A stretch of 64,000 nt of DNA from Bacillus sp. EB600 (GTDB taxonomy: Bacteria; Bacillota; Bacilli; Bacillales; Cytobacillaceae). Below the pieces are notes generated by a model. It saw nothing but the letters and a program-made list of their open reading frames with translations, made no database searches and had not been told where the DNA came from. How positions within the stretch are numbered: the stretch's first letter is position 1; every line of letters begins with the position of its first letter. Position numbers and translations under genes: made by a program. Below are positions 44,328 to 53,066 of this stretch, piece by piece. The stretch spans positions 62,001-126,000 of the forward strand of contig NZ_JAEVLT010000006.1 of assembly GCF_024494385.1 (NCBI RefSeq), written 5' to 3'.

Positions 44328-44537
44328 TTAATCCTGAATATGCATTCCATGCTGTTGGATTCGTTTCTTAATCTTCTCTTGGGACACTTGATTTTCATTA
44401 TATTCAATTTTGACTTCGCCATCTTCAATGTCTACCAACGCTCTTTCAATTCCTTCCATTTGAACTAAAACTGTTTCTAAGGTTAGAATTGGTTGTTCAT
44501 TAACTGCTTCTTTTACATAAATCGTCATGTCTGCCAA
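44328..44537 (-). CDS. HMA-like small protein lacking the CxxC motif
   Basis: A 69-residue protein with the beta-alpha-beta-beta-alpha-beta rhythm of heavy-metal-associated domains: a strand, then LTLETVLVQMEGIERALVDI, EDGEVKIEY and QEKIKKRIQQHG. The loop that should hold CxxC reads VNEQPIL, with no Cys anywhere, so it should not bind copper the usual way. The start is TTG 44537 with AAGGA about 10 bases upstream; ATG 44528 is the alternative. Single gene with its own terminator. Role unknown. Confidence 0.65.
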   Translation of the reverse strand: MADMTIYVKEAVNEQPILTLETVLVQMEGIERALVDIEDGEVKIEYNENQVSQEKIKKRIQQHGMHIQD

Positions 44538-44785
44538 TTAAGAATCATCCTTCCTATTTTTAAACCTTTTAAGTATTTCTTATCTTCTATTCAAATTAGG
44601 CTAAAATCATGGATTAGTTTTTTCCAAAATCGTAAGTTTTATTTACTTTTTTAAATGCAAATATAAAAGAAACTATAAAAACACGTAAATGATATGAAAC
44701 CTTTGTTACCAAATTTCAGAATAATAGAAAAAATACATATAAGTTGATGTTAGCGTTTAAAAAAAGTATAGATATTTTTTTTCGG

Positions 44786-44809
44786 TTGTATTAATATGCT
44801 AGTATACAA
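44786..44809. promoter_or_regulatory. Palindromic operator candidate upstream of the GH3 gene
   Basis: TTGTAT, 12 bases, ATACAA, about 180 bases before the start of the glycosidase gene. Spaced dyads of this kind are bound by GntR/LacI-type repressors; no regulator gene is adjacent. The remaining 44538-44989 stretch has no gene. Confidence 0.35.
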
Positions 44810-44989
44810 GTTTTTTCTCTTGAATTTATAGGTGGGCACACTTTCCTTTTCCTTTTTTGGAAAGCTGCTAGACGGCTATATTCGAGAACGCTTACTTGTG
44901 AATTCAGGCAGAATTTGTAGGAAGACATATTTTTATTTAGAAAAGTGAATAGTATTCTTGATACTTTTCAAAAAAGGAGCGTACATACG

Positions 44990-46750
44990 GTGGCAAAAGT
45001 AGACTTAAAAGCAAAGCCTTATAACTTATCCGATTCTGATATAATGTGGGTAAAAGAAACGATCAACTCTATGTCGATTGAAGAGAAGATTGGCCAGTTA
45101 TTTATTAATATGGGCTCCAGCCGGGATAAAGAATATTTAACAGATATTCTCAGTAATTATCATATCGCCGGTGTTCGCTATAATCCTGGAAAAGCGGATG
45201 AAGTATATGAGCAGAATAAAATTCTCCAAGAAAACAGTAAAATTCCATTGTTAATTGCAGCGAATACAGAAGCAGGTGGGAACGGTGCTTGTAAAGACGG
45301 AACAGAAGTAGGCGTAGAAGTGAAAATTGGAGCAACAAATGACCCGAAATGGGCTTATGAAATGGGTCGGGTTTCTGGTGTCGAAGCTGCAGCGATCGGA
45401 TGTAACTGGAGCTTTGCCCCTATTGTTGATATTAATTACAACTGGCGCAATCCAATTATCTCAAGCCGTTCTTTTGGATCTAATCCGGATTTGGTTCTGG
45501 AAATGAGCCTTGCCTACATGAAAGGAATCAGGGAAAGTGGAATTGCTCCTGCAGCTAAGCACTTCCCTGGTGACGGAGTCGATGAACGCGATCAGCATTT
45601 ATCCTTCAGTGTGAACAGTTTATCAACCGAAGAATGGGATCAAACTTATGGAAAAGTGTACAAAGGCTTAATTGATGATGGTTTACCATCGATTATGGCC
45701 GGCCATATTCATATGCCTGCCTATCAAAAATTCTTTAACCCAGACGTTAAAGATGAAGAGCTATTGCCTGCTACGCTTTGTAAAGAAATTATGACTGACT
45801 TATTACGCGGCAAGCTTGGATTTAACGGCGTTGTTGTTACCGATGCTAGTCACATGTTAGGTATGACAGGGGCAATGAAGAGAAGTAAACTACTTCCAAC
45901 ATCGATTGCAGCCGGCTGTGATTTATTCTTATTCTTTAATGATCCGGATGAAGACTTTGGATATATGATGGATGGTTATAAAGAAGGAATCATCACGGAA
46001 GAACGTTTAGAAGAAGCTCTAACTCGTACTTTAGGATTAAAGGCCAGCTTAGGTCTTCATAAAAAAGCCAAAACAGAAATCCTGCCACCTAAAGAAGAAT
46101 CTATGGCTAAAATCGGTCTTCCTGAAAACAAGGCACTGTTTAAAGAAGTAGCTGACCGTGCAATTACTTTAGTTAAAGACAAACAAGACATCTGGCCCGT
46201 TACACCTGAAAAATACAAACGTGTATTATTGGTTGACGTAAAAGGTGTACAAGGCGGATTCGGTGCCTTGATTGGTAGTAAAGAAAAAGCTTCCGATATC
46301 ATGAAGGAATTGTTAGAAGCACAAGGATTCGAAGTAACGGTTTGGGAATCAACAGAAGAGAAAATTATGAAACTTCCAGAAGAAGAAAGATTTGCTGCTA
46401 TTGCAAATGTATATGCACAAAAGAGACCGATTACTGAGTTGACAGACAATTATGATCTGATCATCAATATCGCCAATGTTAACCCAGGAACAGTACAAAG
46501 AATTGTATGGCCAGCAAGTAAAGGAACACCGGATATTCCGTTCTATATCCATGAAATTCCTACGATTTTCATTTCTGTTCAATATCCATACCATTTGGCA
46601 GATGTACCGCAAGTCAAGACTTACATCAATACGTACGACAGCAAAAATCAAACACTAGAGTTATTAGTAGAAAAACTAATGGGACGTTCTGAATTCAATG
46701 GGGTTAGTCCTGTTGATGCTTTCTGTGGAAAAATCGATACTCGTATTTGA
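44990..46750 (+). CDS. Glycoside hydrolase family 3 (beta-N-acetylglucosaminidase-type)
   Basis: A 586-residue enzyme without a signal peptide. The GH3 barrel includes EEKIGQLFINMG, NWSFAPIVDIN, AKHFPGDGVDERDQHLSF (the K-H-F-P-G block with the D-x-H pair seen in NagZ-type enzymes) and the nucleophile loop FNGVVVTDASHMLGM. A C-terminal alpha/beta sandwich follows (about 390-580). It probably releases GlcNAc from cell-wall turnover products or chitin oligomers inside the cell. The start is GTG 44990, 10 bases from AAGGAG; an upstream ATG at 44945 precedes that site. Single gene with its own terminator. Confidence 0.85.
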   Translation: MAKVDLKAKPYNLSDSDIMWVKETINSMSIEEKIGQLFINMGSSRDKEYLTDILSNYHIAGVRYNPGKADEVYEQNKILQENSKIPLLIAANTEAGGNGACKDGTEVGVEVKIGATNDPKWAYEMGRVSGVEAAAIGCNWSFAPIVDINYNWRNPIISSRSFGSNPDLVLEMSLAYMKGIRESGIAPAAKHFPGDGVDERDQHLSFSVNSLSTEEWDQTYGKVYKGLIDDGLPSIMAGHIHMPAYQKFFNPDVKDEELLPATLCKEIMTDLLRGKLGFNGVVVTDASHMLGMTGAMKRSKLLPTSIAAGCDLFLFFNDPDEDFGYMMDGYKEGIITEERLEEALTRTLGLKASLGLHKKAKTEILPPKEESMAKIGLPENKALFKEVADRAITLVKDKQDIWPVTPEKYKRVLLVDVKGVQGGFGALIGSKEKASDIMKELLEAQGFEVTVWESTEEKIMKLPEEERFAAIANVYAQKRPITELTDNYDLIINIANVNPGTVQRIVWPASKGTPDIPFYIHEIPTIFISVQYPYHLADVPQVKTYINTYDSKNQTLELLVEKLMGRSEFNGVSPVDAFCGKIDTRI

Positions 46751-46804
46751 TCACATTAAAAGTACCGCGGGATAGATCGTGGTCATAGTAAAAATCTTTG
46801 AGAC

Positions 46805-46852
46805 AAAAAAGGATCATTTCCTCGAATTTCTTGGGTGAATGATTCTTTTTTG
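46805..46852 (+). terminator. Rho-independent terminator after the GH3 gene
   Basis: AAAAAAGGATCATT pairs with AATGATTCTTTTTT. The 46853-47088 stretch beyond it shows a small palindrome (TCGACT/AGTCGA near 46929) and no gene. Confidence 0.85.
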
Positions 46853-47088
46853 TTATAATTTAAAGTTGGAATTCCCTTGCATATTTTAGAAAAAAAAGAA
46901 CCAAAAAAATGTAGTTATTTGTCGGATTTCAATCGACTTTTCAGTCGAATAATGTTATAAATAATTGAATAATTCTCTCTTTTTGGAGAATAGAAAAGTT
47001 GTATACCTTTACGATGATGTTCTATTAAATATGTTCAACTTTGGGAAACTCTAATAGATAGATAATTTTTATAAAGAGGTGAGATGAA

Positions 47089-47862
47089 ATGAGAAAAAAT
47101 TCTTTAAAAGAAAAATTGGATCAAAAAAAAGATGTCTTTGGAACGTGGATTATGACCAATAGTCTGGATAACGCTGAAATTCTTGGTCATACAGGTGCAG
47201 ATTTTATCATGATTGATGCCGAACATGGTTCAATGGATATCGAAACAGCTGGAAGAATGGTATCTGTTATTAGAGGTACACAAGCAACTCCTCTGATTAG
47301 GGTTGCTGAAAATGAAAAGTCCTGGGTTAAAAGGGGTCTTGATACCGGGGCTGAGGGTGTCATGATCCCAATGGTTAATTCAAAGGAAGAGGCAGAGCAG
47401 GCAGTCAGCTTTTCTAAATATCCACCTGTTGGAATTCGTGGCACCGGGGCGGGCCGAGCAGTCTTGTTTGGAGCTGCCGCTGAAGAATATGAGGATTATT
47501 ATGGACAGGCTAACAATGAAGTGCTCGTCATACCGCAAATTGAACATTATACGGCGGTCGAAAACATTGATGAAATTCTCTCTGTTCCTGGTATCGATAT
47601 TGCCTTTGTAGGTCCTTATGATTTAAGTACATCCATGGGGCTTCCCGGTCAAATGAATCATCCTGAAGTTCTAATGAATTTTAAAAAAGTCGTGGAAGCT
47701 TGTGAAAAACACAATGTGATACCTGGGATCATGACTTGGACGGATGGAATAGAGCAGCATTTAAATATGGGGTTTAAATTTCTCTTAGGCGGTATTGACG
47801 GTGCTATCCTTTATACTGGAGTAAAGCAACTGGTCAATGAATTTAAGGGTTATACAAAATAA
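47089..47862 (+). CDS. HpcH/HpaI-type aldolase
   Basis: A 257-residue class II (metal) aldolase with a TIM barrel. Blocks are FIMIDAEHGSMDIE, PLIRVAENEKSWVKRGLDTG, GAEGVMIPMVN and FVGPYDLSTSMG, which hold the His, Arg, Glu and Asp of the pyruvate-enolate site. Members cleave 4-hydroxy-2-oxoheptanedioate or 5-keto-4-deoxyglucarate to pyruvate and an aldehyde; the true substrate is open because no catabolic partner is nearby. AGAGGTGAG precedes ATG 47089. Confidence 0.9.
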   Translation: MRKNSLKEKLDQKKDVFGTWIMTNSLDNAEILGHTGADFIMIDAEHGSMDIETAGRMVSVIRGTQATPLIRVAENEKSWVKRGLDTGAEGVMIPMVNSKEEAEQAVSFSKYPPVGIRGTGAGRAVLFGAAAEEYEDYYGQANNEVLVIPQIEHYTAVENIDEILSVPGIDIAFVGPYDLSTSMGLPGQMNHPEVLMNFKKVVEACEKHNVIPGIMTWTDGIEQHLNMGFKFLLGGIDGAILYTGVKQLVNEFKGYTK

Positions 47863-48014
47863 AAGCTAAGTACAATCATGCCCCTGACACTTTTAAATGA
47901 AATGGATACAGGTTGGGACGGGGAATTGCCATGTTTTCCTCCTATTTAAACCCTTAATTTAGCTAGTATCTCATTCAGTTAATGAAGCGAATAATTTTAT
48001 TATTATTGTTAACC

Positions 48015-48043
48015 TTGCTATTTCTATGAAAAGATGCTATGAT
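48015..48043 (+). promoter_or_regulatory. Promoter of the cold-shock gene
   Basis: TTGCTA at 48015-48020, 17 bases, then TATGAT at 48038-48043. It gives a leader of about 115 bases, as usual for cold-shock mRNAs. The upstream part (47863-48014) shows only the CCCTGACAC-type short word. Confidence 0.65.
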
Positions 48044-48134
48044 ATAGAAGAATTATTTTTGTTCGGTGTAAAAGGATAGTATTAGTAAAACTTTTCGTCT
48101 TGATGATCACTGAGAGCAAGGATAGTAATACAAT

Positions 48135-48150
48135 GTGTGTGAAAACACAC
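48135..48150 (+). promoter_or_regulatory. Hairpin next to the csp ribosome site
   Basis: GTGTGT, GAAA tetraloop, ACACAC, ending two bases before AGGAGG. It may help keep the ribosome site exposed or act as a cold-sensitive switch. Confidence 0.5.
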
Positions 48151-48165
48151 TAGGAGGCAACAAAC

Positions 48166-48366
48166 ATGGAAAAAGGTAAAGTAAAATGGTTTAACAGCGA
48201 AAAAGGCTTCGGATTCATCGAACGTGAAGGTGGAGAAGACGTATTCGTTCATTTCTCAGCTATTCAAGGCGAAGGGTTCAAATCATTAGATGAAGGTCAA
48301 GAAGTTACTTTCGACGTTGAGCAAGGCCAACGTGGAGCTCAAGCAGCAAACGTTCGTAAAGCTTAA
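48166..48366 (+). CDS. Cold-shock protein (CspA family)
   Basis: A 66-residue single-strand nucleic acid chaperone. RNP-1 KGFGFIE and RNP-2 VFVHF lie in the standard five-strand barrel, which begins [19 protein letters not shown]. It melts mRNA structure in cold or growth transitions. The leader, a ribosome-site hairpin and a strong terminator make it a monocistronic unit. Confidence 0.95.
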   Translation: MEKGKVKWFNSEKGFGFIEREGGEDVFVHFSAIQGEGFKSLDEGQEVTFDVEQGQRGAQAANVRKA

Positions 48367-48375
48367 TTATTGATC

Positions 48376-48411
48376 GAAAAAACAGACTCTTTTTTTAGAG
48401 TCTGTTTTTTT
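48376..48411 (+). terminator. Rho-independent terminator after the cold-shock gene
   Basis: AAAAAACAGACTC pairs with GAGTCTGTTTTTT. Confidence 0.9.
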
Positions 48412-48439
48412 ATTTTTTAATAAAATAAAGCTCTGCACA

Positions 48440-48485
48440 AGAAAGGGTATCCAAAAAAATCATGAGTTTGGATACCCTTTTCTTG
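48440..48485. terminator. Second long hairpin, bidirectional
   Basis: AAGAAAGGGTATCCAAA pairs with TTTGGATACCCTTTTCTTG, a stem of about 17 bp. It resembles the terminator at 28429 in its GGTATCCAAA core. Confidence 0.75.
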
Positions 48486-48563
48486 TTCAGTTTTATAATT
48501 GATCATATGGTATGTTTCTTGTCTCCTCTACAAATAATAGGAAAGGTAGAAAGGGGAGATAGT

Positions 48564-48731
48564 ATGCCAAAAAATCAAAAAGCTCCAGATCCTTTGGAAC
48601 AACCCTTAATGTCAACAGGTACTACTGAGCCTGGTTTTAAAAAAGATACAAAGAATTCAAAGCTAGCCAGTAAACCTAAAATTGGAGAGACAATCGTAGG
48701 AGATGACGGAATAACTGGACGAATTAGATAG
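48564..48731 (+). CDS. Small hydrophilic protein
   Basis: A 55-residue protein, MPKNQKAPDPLEQPLMSTGT at the start and KPKIGETIVGDDGITGRIR at the end. It is polar and probably disordered, with the look of small spore- or stress-associated proteins in Bacillaceae. AAGGGGAG lies before ATG 48564. It is followed 51 bases later by another small polar protein, probably in the same transcript. Confidence 0.6.
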   Translation: MPKNQKAPDPLEQPLMSTGTTEPGFKKDTKNSKLASKPKIGETIVGDDGITGRIR

Positions 48732-48782
48732 TCAGCCTATGATCAACAACCATAGACTACTTTTATTTAGGAGATGAAGACA

Positions 48783-48929
48783 ATGAAAACAAAAGATAAT
48801 TTTTTAGAGGGCGCTAAAGTGACTAAAGATAATCAAATATATGGAACACCAAATAGTAAAAGTAAAAATGGAACTGGTGATTCACCAAATGATAATGTAA
48901 GTAAGGTTAAATATGAAGGTAACCGTTAA
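48783..48929 (+). CDS. Small hydrophilic protein
   Basis: A 48-residue protein starting MKTKDNFLEGAKVTKDNQIY and rich in Asn, Ser, Lys and Gly. It resembles its upstream neighbour in style but not in sequence. GGAGATGAAGACA precedes ATG 48783. No family recognised. Confidence 0.5.
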   Translation: MKTKDNFLEGAKVTKDNQIYGTPNSKSKNGTGDSPNDNVSKVKYEGNR

Positions 48930-48962
48930 ACAAGCAACCAAGAAATTCTTGTACGAATTTTA

Positions 48963-48989
48963 GGGCGGTTCTTTTGTTCGAACCGTCCC
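48963..48989. repeat. Degenerate palindrome of the GGGACGGTTC family
   Basis: GGGCGGTTCTTTTG, then TTCGAACCGTCCC. The right arm is exact and the left arm lacks one base, so a hairpin still forms. Confidence 0.6.
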
Positions 48990-49143
48990 TTTGTTAATCA
49001 AAAAATTTTTAAAGTTAGTGGATCTAACGTCATTCCAAAAATTGTGCTTGTTCAGCTTTTTTCAAAAAGATTATAGAATAATTATCCCTCATCAGCACAT
49101 TCTATAAAGGCTTGACTATGATTAACTTGCGAGGGGGATTTTT

Positions 49144-49644
49144 ATGAGCGATTTTTTAGGTTTATTCAGTGATGATGATAAATCACAAAACGTTGAAAAT
49201 GAGAATAGCCAAAATATTTCAAGTACCCAAGATAACCAATCTAACGAATCTCTCCAGCTTCATAAAGAAGAATTAGATATCACGAAAAATAATGTTGATG
49301 CTGGAGAAGTAGTCCTTTCAAAGGACGTTGTCGAAGAACAAAAAACAGTAGACGTTCCTGTCATGCATGAGGAAGTTGTCATAAAGAGAACACCAATGAA
49401 TAATGAACGAAGCGATGCGTCTATCAGCTCCGAGGAAACGATCCATATTCCTGTTAGCCAAGAGCAAGTTGAGGTAAACAAGTATACGGTAACGACCGAG
49501 GAGGTTTCTGCTGCGAAACGTCAGGTTGAGGAAACCCGGCAAGTCCAAGAAACACTCAAACACGAAGAAGCTAATGTTAATACAACTGGAAGTGTTGATA
49601 TCGTTTCCGATGGTTCAGGGTTTGGAGATATAAATAACAGCTAA
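49144..49644 (+). CDS. YsnF-like DUF2382 protein
   Basis: A 166-residue acidic protein. After a polar, probably disordered N-terminus (1-45) comes LQLHKEELDITKNNVDAGEV and repeating V-x-V-P-V-x-x-E-E-V-x-[IV]-x-[KR] strands, the DUF2382 pattern of general-stress protein YsnF. The end is Gly/Asp-rich. ATG 49144 has GCGAGGGGG upstream. A related gene follows at 49769 after a terminator, so the pair arose by duplication but is transcribed separately. Confidence 0.8.
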   Translation: MSDFLGLFSDDDKSQNVENENSQNISSTQDNQSNESLQLHKEELDITKNNVDAGEVVLSKDVVEEQKTVDVPVMHEEVVIKRTPMNNERSDASISSEETIHIPVSQEQVEVNKYTVTTEEVSAAKRQVEETRQVQETLKHEEANVNTTGSVDIVSDGSGFGDINNS

Positions 49645-49701
49645 AAAGATAGACGCAAGCACCAGTTCTTTAGGTTCAAACAATAATACCTGTCCTTAGA
49701 C

Positions 49702-49742
49702 AAAAACACCTTTTCATTGCCAAGCAATGAAAAGGTGTTTTC
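49702..49742 (+). terminator. Rho-independent terminator between the DUF2382 genes
   Basis: AAAACACCTTTTCATTG pairs with CAATGAAAAGGTGTTTT. Confidence 0.9.
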
Positions 49743-49768
49743 ACCATTTTCCTATGGGGGAGATTTAA

Positions 49769-50191
49769 TTGCCTACTAAACAGAATTCAACACAAAAAAA
49801 TCATGAAGAAGAAACACTCCAACTTCATAAGGAAGAATTAAAGATAAGCAAGAAGTGGGTTGAGACAGCAGATGTAACGGTATATCAGAATACTTATACG
49901 GAGGAAAAGCAAATTCTGGTTCCTATAACCCGTGAAGAGCTAATCATTGAGAAAAAGATAGTAAATCCAAAAGGTGCCACGGATGCACAAATTGAAACGA
50001 TTCGAATTCCATTGAGTGAAGAGCGTATTGAGGTAACATTGCACCCAATTGTCCTTGAGGATGTTGAAATTTATAAGAAACAATTTGAAGAGCTCATACA
50101 CATAAATGAAACTGTAAGGGAAGAAAAGGTTCAAATTGATACTTTCGGGGATTTAAAGGTAATAGGAGACGGTCAATCATCACCCAAATGA
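49769..50191 (+). CDS. YsnF-like DUF2382 protein
   Basis: A 140-residue relative of the preceding DUF2382 protein, with LQLHKEELKISKKWVETADV near the start and ILVPITREELIIEKKIV, IRIPLSEERIEVTLHPIVLE after it. The start is TTG 49769, 8 bases from GGGGGAG. The role of the family is unknown; members rise with general stress. A universal stress gene faces it downstream. Confidence 0.8.
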   Translation: MPTKQNSTQKNHEEETLQLHKEELKISKKWVETADVTVYQNTYTEEKQILVPITREELIIEKKIVNPKGATDAQIETIRIPLSEERIEVTLHPIVLEDVEIYKKQFEELIHINETVREEKVQIDTFGDLKVIGDGQSSPK

Positions 50192-50250
50192 AATTTCAAA
50201 AAATAAAAAGATGCCAGTACTAGGTACCGACACCTATAACAAACTCAAAA

Positions 50251-50676
50251 TTATTTTATTATTAATACAGGAACAGGTGAATGCTGGATAACATAATGGC
50301 TGACGCTTCCTAAGAATTCCTTCACTCCACTTAAACCCCTGCTTCCCATAATAATCAGGTCGCTATTGTTCTCCTTAGCATGTTCTAAAATAACTTTATA
50401 GGCAGGGCCTTCCTCTTCAATGAAACGAATAGGATTATCAATTGTTGATACAGCATCTTTTGCTTCAGCAAGAATAGTCTCCCCATACTTGTAGATGGAT
50501 TCTTGCAGCCTATCAAGTGCTTCTTCTACCATATATGGTGCTTTTGGCCGCTCTGCTACGAATAAAACATCAATTTCAATCGCTGAATTTGTTTTTGCCA
50601 GTTCGACGGCTTTTTCCAATGATTTTTTAGCTATATCTGAATCATTAAATGCAACTAATATTTTTGAACAAAACAT
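50251..50676 (-). CDS. Universal stress protein (UspA family)
   Basis: A 141-residue protein with the Usp fold: KILVAFNDSDIAKKSLEKAV at the start and the ATP-loop GSRGLSGVKEFLGSVSHYVI, then SPVPVLIIK at the end. The G-x2-G-x9-G-[ST] pattern is complete, so it should bind ATP. The first ATG at 50676 after AAAGAGGG is used; the frame is open to 50697 without a better site. Confidence 0.9.
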   Translation of the reverse strand: MFCSKILVAFNDSDIAKKSLEKAVELAKTNSAIEIDVLFVAERPKAPYMVEEALDRLQESIYKYGETILAEAKDAVSTIDNPIRFIEEEGPAYKVILEHAKENNSDLIIMGSRGLSGVKEFLGSVSHYVIQHSPVPVLIIK

Positions 50677-50781
50677 TAGGTTGACACCCTCTTTCAAAAT
50701 TAAGTATTTATAATCAAACTGCTACTAGCAGGAATATCTAAACATTTATTTAGGATAAATAGCTTCAAAACAGTACCATTT

Positions 50782-51990
50782 TCATCCACGAATATTGTTA
50801 GGGTTAACAAGAATTGCTTTTCCGGTTTCTCTGTGTTCTTTCTTTCTATTAAGTAGAAAATACAATATGCCGCCAAAGATAATTAATATTCCTCCAGCAA
50901 AAAAGACATTACGGTATCCAAAACCACTTGCGATTAATCCTAAAATATAGGCACCAATCGCCATACCAGCATCCATTGAATTGAAGAACAACGAGTTGGC
51001 AATCCCGACTCGATGAGGCTAAACCGAACTGATAATCTGTGTTTGGAAAATTGGCGTGATCGATCCGTATCCAATACCGATGATTGCACCTGCGATAATC
51101 ATAATAGCAGCTGTATGGGTTGAATTTATCATGAACATTCCAATAAGATAAAGAACAATACTAGGGTAAATAATGACTTTTGCACCGAAACGGTCAGACC
51201 AACGCCCAGTGAACGGACGGCAAATTAACATAAATACCGCATAAATAGCAAAGAACGTACTTGCTGCTGCTACCAAGTTAATTTGTTGTGCAAATAATGG
51301 TAAAAAGGAAGAAATTCCTGAATAAGCAAATGCTAAGAAAAAAGTTGGAATGGCAAATTTTGCTGCTTTTTTATCAACAATATCGTTAAATGAAAATTTA
51401 TGTTTCTTCCCATGTGCTTTAACATCCTGTTCCGGAACCTTCGTTACAAAGGACAGAACAATATTAATAGCAGAAATGATCATGCATAGAACGAAAAGCA
51501 AGTTATAAGCGTGCATCAGTGAAAGGTTAAGCCCAATTAACGGACCGAAAACCATCGCAAGTCCCATTGCTAAAGAGAAAAAGCTTAATCCTTCACCACG
51601 TCTTGAAGCTGGGATTAGTTCAGCACTAATTGTTCCTTTTACAGTCGTAATAATCCCAAAGGTAAACCCGTGGAAAATACGTAGAAGTAATAATGCCCAA
51701 ATATTTGTGGCAAATGGATAAAGAAGGGTTCCAACAAAAAAGGCAATCGTTGAGTAGATAAAAATCCTTTTCTGGGAACCACGGCTGACCCATTTCCCTG
51801 CAGATGGGCGAATCACAATCGCTGCTAATAAAAATAATGTAAGAACGAGTCCAACTTTATCTGCACCAGCATGAAGCTGGCCTACCAAATATAAAGGTAA
51901 AGCTGTCATTAAAATATAGAAGGCTAGAAAAATAAAAAAACTGATTGTTGTTACTGATATAAAGTCTTTCGTCCATAATTTTTCTTTCAT
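50782..51990 (-). pseudogene. MFS transporter interrupted by one in-frame stop
   Basis: Reading straight through TAG at 51019-51021 gives one continuous 402-codon major facilitator with twelve helices. The first 323 codons (starting MKEKLWTKDFISVTTISFFI) end QTQIISSV, then the stop, then PHRVGIANSLFFNSMDAGMA in the same frame through the last two helices. The stop replaces one codon, likely Glu or Gln in relatives. Everything else is intact, so this is a recent nonsense mutation, a suppressed stop or a sequence error. The start has AAAGGGGAAATAG-like sequence on the minus strand. The substrate is unknown, drug efflux likely. Confidence 0.85.
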
Positions 51991-52285
51991 GTATCTATTT
52001 CCCCTTTGCCTAAGATTTTACATATTATTATGATGTTTAAGTAAGTAAATGTTAGCCGACTAATTTAGTATACTCCAATTTTGATATGCATAGTTAGTTA
52101 ATCTTTTCATCATTTCTATGCATAAATGTAATATGTTGAATAATTTTTTTAATCAATTAGGTACGAGATTTAGTGATGAGGATCTCGTAACGGTGATTTA
52201 AATCATATAAATAGGTTAACGAATTAGACAGGAGTGTACCTAAAATTCAACGATTAGAGATTTCACAATTTACCACTTTAACGGG

Positions 52286-52420
52286 CTTACGTCGGTTGGT
52301 TATCAAAATCAAGTTATATTCGCTTGTAAAAATCGGAAATACGAAATAGTCGTCCAGCTCGTAGAAGAAAACTGGTTAAGTTTTGGCGAACTGTTAACAC
52401 AACAAACGGACCCGAGGTGA
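52286..52420 (+). pseudogene. LysR-type regulator remnant
   Basis: A stop-free piece of 44 codons reads LTSVGYQNQVIFACKNRKYE, then IVVQLVEENWLSF. The F-x-C-x(n)-I-V-Q-L-V-E-x-N pattern is the effector domain of LysR regulators. No start and no HTH remain. The 51991-52285 stretch before it shows no other gene. Confidence 0.35.
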
Positions 52421-52429
52421 GTGCAGTTG

Positions 52430-52860
52430 CAACCAATTTTAATAGGTATTTGGGCAGCTTATTAGATGCTTATCAAAGGGTGTTAGGAATGACACTGGCA
52501 AGTCTTCCATTCTTGTTTCTACTCTCCTTGTATGGATTTTATACCGTAGGTTTACTAGTAAGGGGCAGAGTCTTCAATCTTTAGTGGTGGCTCTTTGTTC
52601 TGGAGTCATTGCTACTGTCCTATTTTTTTAGAGCAACAGATAGGGTAAGAGGAAATATGCAAGGGTTAGCGTCTGTTGAAGCAACGCAATCAATGGAAGT
52701 GCTTTTTGCATTAGGTAGGGAACTCCTATATTTGTCGATCCACATGCCTTCTCCATTATCTTTGTGCGGTATTTTTATTGTCATTCTTGGACTGATTTTG
52801 CATAGTTTTGTTTCAAAAAGAAAAGTAGAAAGTTATTTTGAGCATACAGTAGAACAATAA
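52430..52860 (+). pseudogene. DMT/multidrug-efflux-type transporter remnant
   Basis: Membrane-segment pieces in two frames: LASLPFLFLLSLYGFYTVGL up to a TAG near 52581, then in another frame LFFRATDRVRGNMQGLASVE, ATQSMEVLFALGRELLYLSI and a final helix. These read as the C-terminal half of a ten-helix EamA-type efflux protein. A frameshift near 52580 and loss of the N-terminus make it non-functional. Confidence 0.5.
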
Positions 52861-52908
52861 AGTATGTTCTTTCTATGGTTTGTTCGGTTTAGCGATTAAA
52901 CAATACCA

Positions 52909-52940
52909 TAAAAAGAGCATACTTTTTCATATGCTTTTTC
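52909..52940. terminator. Hairpin terminator
   Basis: AAAAAGAGCATA pairs with TATGCTTTTT. It lies between the transporter remnant and the two-component genes and can serve the former. Confidence 0.65.
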
Positions 52941-53040
52941 AAGAAGAGTTGCTTTTTACCATGCCGTCACGTAGTGATTTCGTTCTACATTTGCCATTCA
53001 GTGCGACCCAAGAATCGTGTCTCTGAAATAATCTTCGAAT

Positions 53041-53055
53041 CAAAAGAACCGTCCC
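53041..53055. repeat. Half-site of the GGGACGGTTC palindrome family
   Basis: CAAAAGAACCGTCCC, the right arm only. Confidence 0.65.
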
Positions 53056-53066
53056 ATTGAATCTGC

